Origin: Dyadobacter sp. MSC1_007
GTDB lineage: Bacteria > Bacteroidota > Bacteroidia > Cytophagales > Spirosomataceae
Direction of reading: 5' to 3'
DNA: 64,000 nucleotides
Assembly: GCF_023667495.1 (NCBI RefSeq)
Contig: NZ_JAMOZL010000004.1
Location: forward strand, 372,001 to 436,000
Within the stretch, counting starts at the first letter, position 1; every line of letters starts with the position of its first letter. The notes below the pieces were generated by a model. The model made no database searches. It was not told where the DNA came from and saw only the letters and a program-made list of their open reading frames with translations. This document shows, one piece after another, positions 62,217-64,000 of the stretch. A program made the position numbers and the translations under genes.

Positions 62217-64000
62217 TCACTTGAAATTCAAAAGATAGCCCGTGAGATCGGCCAGGTCCTGCTCGTTAAGTCCCAACGCGGTAGGTTCAGGCATGAGCGA
62301 AGAAGGCATTTTCTCCCTTGATTTGATCTGATCGGCTTTAATGGTGTGTTGCTGACCTCCCGCATCTTTCAATACCACATTCGCGCCGTCACTCATCAGA
62401 AATCCGAAATAAGTGTCGCCTTTCTTAGTCACAATAGTGTAGCTCTCATAGCCGAACACCATACTCGCCGACGGATTGACAATCGCGTCCAGAAGCCCTG
62501 ATTTATCGAATTTCTTATGAATAAGGGTCAAATCCGGCCCTATTTCGGCCCCCGTAGTGCCATGCTTATGGCAGGCAGCACATGTATTCGAGAATATTTT
62601 TTGTCCATGAACCAGATCCGCATTCATTCTCGAAATAAAATCCGTTTTCAAAACCTTTCCGTTTCTTGGAAAAAACTGACTGGCCACCACGCGCACATTC
62701 TGATCGGGGTTCTTGAAAATAATCTCACTCACCGACTTTGCGATCGTATCCGGCAACTGCCCTTGCACACGCATATCCACGAGGATATTTCCACCATTCA
62801 CATCCGGTGCCATTTGGCGTGCCGCATCGATACGGGCCGATACGGGCTGATTTTTGTCGCTAACCGTTTTTTTCATATCGAGCATACGCTTATACGCGGG
62901 CGTCATCACCTGTGCGGTCGCTTGTTCCCAGTTCATAAGGTCGGCCCAGTCATTACTTTTCCTGAAATTGATCCAATAAGAAGCCTGTGAAGCCACATCC
63001 GGCAATGTCGATTTGGATAGCGCGACCATGGCTTCGGCCGCCTTTTTACTTTTGATAAAACCAATGGCTGTCAATGCTTTGCGCCTTTCAATAGCAGACA
63101 CTTTCGGATGGCCCGCCCGTGCTTTCAACTCGTCTAAAGCAATTTCCGGATGCAGGCGCCAGGCAAGGTTCGCGCGCTGTGGCTTCCAGTTTTCCGGGTC
63201 GGCCTTGAATGCTTCACGCACATTGGCATACACCTTACTTTCCTTCCCATCGGAAGCCGTCCCGATCGCTTCGAGCATCCAGCGGTCGTTTCCGTCATAG
63301 CCTTTAATCAGATTCCGGATGCTTGGTGATGCCTTTTCATAAGGTACGTCCCGCAATGCGATCCCCACTTCCCGGCGCACAGCCGGATCGGGATCCGCCG
63401 ACATTTGTTCCAAATATGGATCTGACTGATTATCAGCCTTCAATGCGCGAAAAGCAGTAAGACGATGTGAAGCATCCGGCGATTTGAGGAGTGTAACCAC
63501 TTCCGAACGGCCCTGGTCGCCCAGTTGCGCCAACAGCCAAATCGCCCGTGCCTGATAGAACGGATTTTCGGCATTCAGTAATTTCTTAACGTCCGGAATA
63601 ACCGTGCTACCCTTTGCTTTGAGTCCTTCAAAACCCAATGCACGTACATTGATCGCAGGATTTTTCAATGCATTGATCAGACCTTCCGTTGAATCGAAAT
63701 CCAGTTTGGGGACCGTGAGTTTTTTACCTTTTGGAGTAATTCTGTAAATGCGTCCGTATCCTTTTTTGTCTTTCATCGCGTGGCCGCCCACCACAGGATC
63801 GTACCAGTCTGCAATATAAATAGCGCCATCCGGTCCGACGGCCACGTCCGACGGGCGAAACCATTTCCGGTAATCCTGGTCGGTTTCATACCATTCATAA
63901 CGCTCGGAAACCTGCGGAAACGAGCTGATCAGGTCACGGCGTTTCAATGCAAACCCGGCGCCTTGCTTTTCGGGCTGATACGCGAAAATCACATTGCGTC
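62217..64000 (-). CDS. PVC-type HEAT-repeat and cytochrome c protein, 5' end outside window
   Basis: At least 594 residues of a larger periplasmic protein; the frame continues past the right edge. The visible start is the end of a quinoprotein/NHL-like propeller (SDVAVGPDGAIYIADWYDP, KDKKGYGRIYRITPKGK). About 20-30% along begin HEAT-like repeats (NPAINVRALGFEGLKAKGST, YQARAIWLLAQLGDQGRSEV). The C-terminus holds a cytochrome c domain with heme motif CAACH (FSNTCAACHKHGTTGAEIGP) and MPSSLMPEP as a possible distal ligand. This is the planctomycete/verrucomicrobial architecture often called PVC-type membrane-bound dehydrogenase. It ends 65 bases before the ECF sigma gene. Confidence 0.9.
   Translation of the reverse strand, partial: RNVIFAYQPEKQGAGFALKRRDLISSFPQVSERYEWYETDQDYRKWFRPSDVAVGPDGAIYIADWYDPVVGGHAMKDKKGYGRIYRITPKGKKLTVPKLDFDSTEGLINALKNPAINVRALGFEGLKAKGSTVIPDVKKLLNAENPFYQARAIWLLAQLGDQGRSEVVTLLKSPDASHRLTAFRALKADNQSDPYLEQMSADPDPAVRREVGIALRDVPYEKASPSIRNLIKGYDGNDRWMLEAIGTASDGKESKVYANVREAFKADPENWKPQRANLAWRLHPEIALDELKARAGHPKVSAIERRKALTAIGFIKSKKAAEAMVALSKSTLPDVASQASYWINFRKSNDWADLMNWEQATAQVMTPAYKRMLDMKKTVSDKNQPVSARIDAARQMAPDVNGGNILVDMRVQGQLPDTIAKSVSEIIFKNPDQNVRVVASQFFPRNGKVLKTDFISRMNADLVHGQKIFSNTCAACHKHGTTGAEIGPDLTLIHKKFDKSGLLDAIVNPSASMVFGYESYTIVTKKGDTYFGFLMSDGANVVLKDAGGQQHTIKADQIKSREKMPSSLMPEPTALGLNEQDLADLTGYLLNFK

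Noticed and set aside
1-64000. tRNA genes, CRISPR arrays or insertion sequences
   Set aside because: I looked in the intergenic gaps and saw no cloverleaf, spaced repeat array or transposase frame. Small RNAs cannot be excluded by eye.

Overview
The window looks like a chromosomal segment of a Bacteroidota bacterium of the order Cytophagales, most like Dyadobacter or another Spirosomataceae member. This is inferred from gene content only: type IX secretion proteins (PorP/SprF, GldK, a type B C-terminal-domain cargo), SusC/SusD with ECF sigma and FecR, Dma-like and TonB-domain proteins, TAnnTTTG-type promoter elements, few Shine-Dalgarno sites, and planctomycete-type cytochrome/DUF1501/DUF1553 proteins. 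I saw no tRNA, rRNA, CRISPR array, insertion sequence or prophage. No gene-free stretch exceeds 300 bases once the two leader regions are counted.

Layout. 1-5.4 kb: end of an M28 peptidase, a convergent DPP IV-like peptidase, an SPFH/ribbon-helix-helix pair and a TonB-domain protein. 5.6-7.6 kb: an LpxH-like phosphoesterase coupled to a glycosyltransferase. 7.6-10 kb: an LVIVD-repeat lipoprotein operon. 10.1-13.5 kb: an ECF sigma factor, an anti-sigma factor that appears to span both membranes, and a lipoprotein serpin. 13.8-14.6 kb: a muconolactone-isomerase-like protein and free methionine-(R)-sulfoxide reductase.

14.9-30.8 kb is a branched-chain amino acid region on the minus strand. It runs ilvD, a small unknown gene, ilvB, ilvN, ilvC, ilvA, then an outer-membrane protein, an AraC regulator and a toxin-antitoxin pair, then leuC, leuD, a Leptospira-type citramalate synthase, leuB and leuA. 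Upstream of ilvD and of leuA I found short leader peptides rich in Leu/Ile/Val codons, each followed by an intrinsic terminator and mutually exclusive hairpins. These look like classical ribosome-mediated attenuators and are the main discovery of the window. LeuA lacks its allosteric domain, so the leucine attenuator may be the main leucine control on that step.

30.9-47.7 kb is mostly housekeeping: murQ, an MDR oxidoreductase, a NIPSNAP protein, a divergent PorP and T9SS cargo pair, ruvB, a Nudix hydrolase, dihydroorotase, ComF, gldK, mfd, pnuC and an orphan barstar.

47.7-64 kb is a co-directional minus-strand nutrient locus: a HEAT-repeat/cytochrome c protein (runs off the window), ECF sigma, FecR anti-sigma, SusC with an STN signalling domain, SusD, a DUF1549/DUF1553 cytochrome, a DUF1501 protein, L-rhamnose mutarotase, a DUF2231-cytochrome-LRR protein and a Tat-exported sugar isomerase. 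It resembles a regulated glycan-uptake locus in which planctomycete-type proteins replace the usual glycoside hydrolases. The substrate is unknown; the mutarotase hints at a rhamnose-like sugar.
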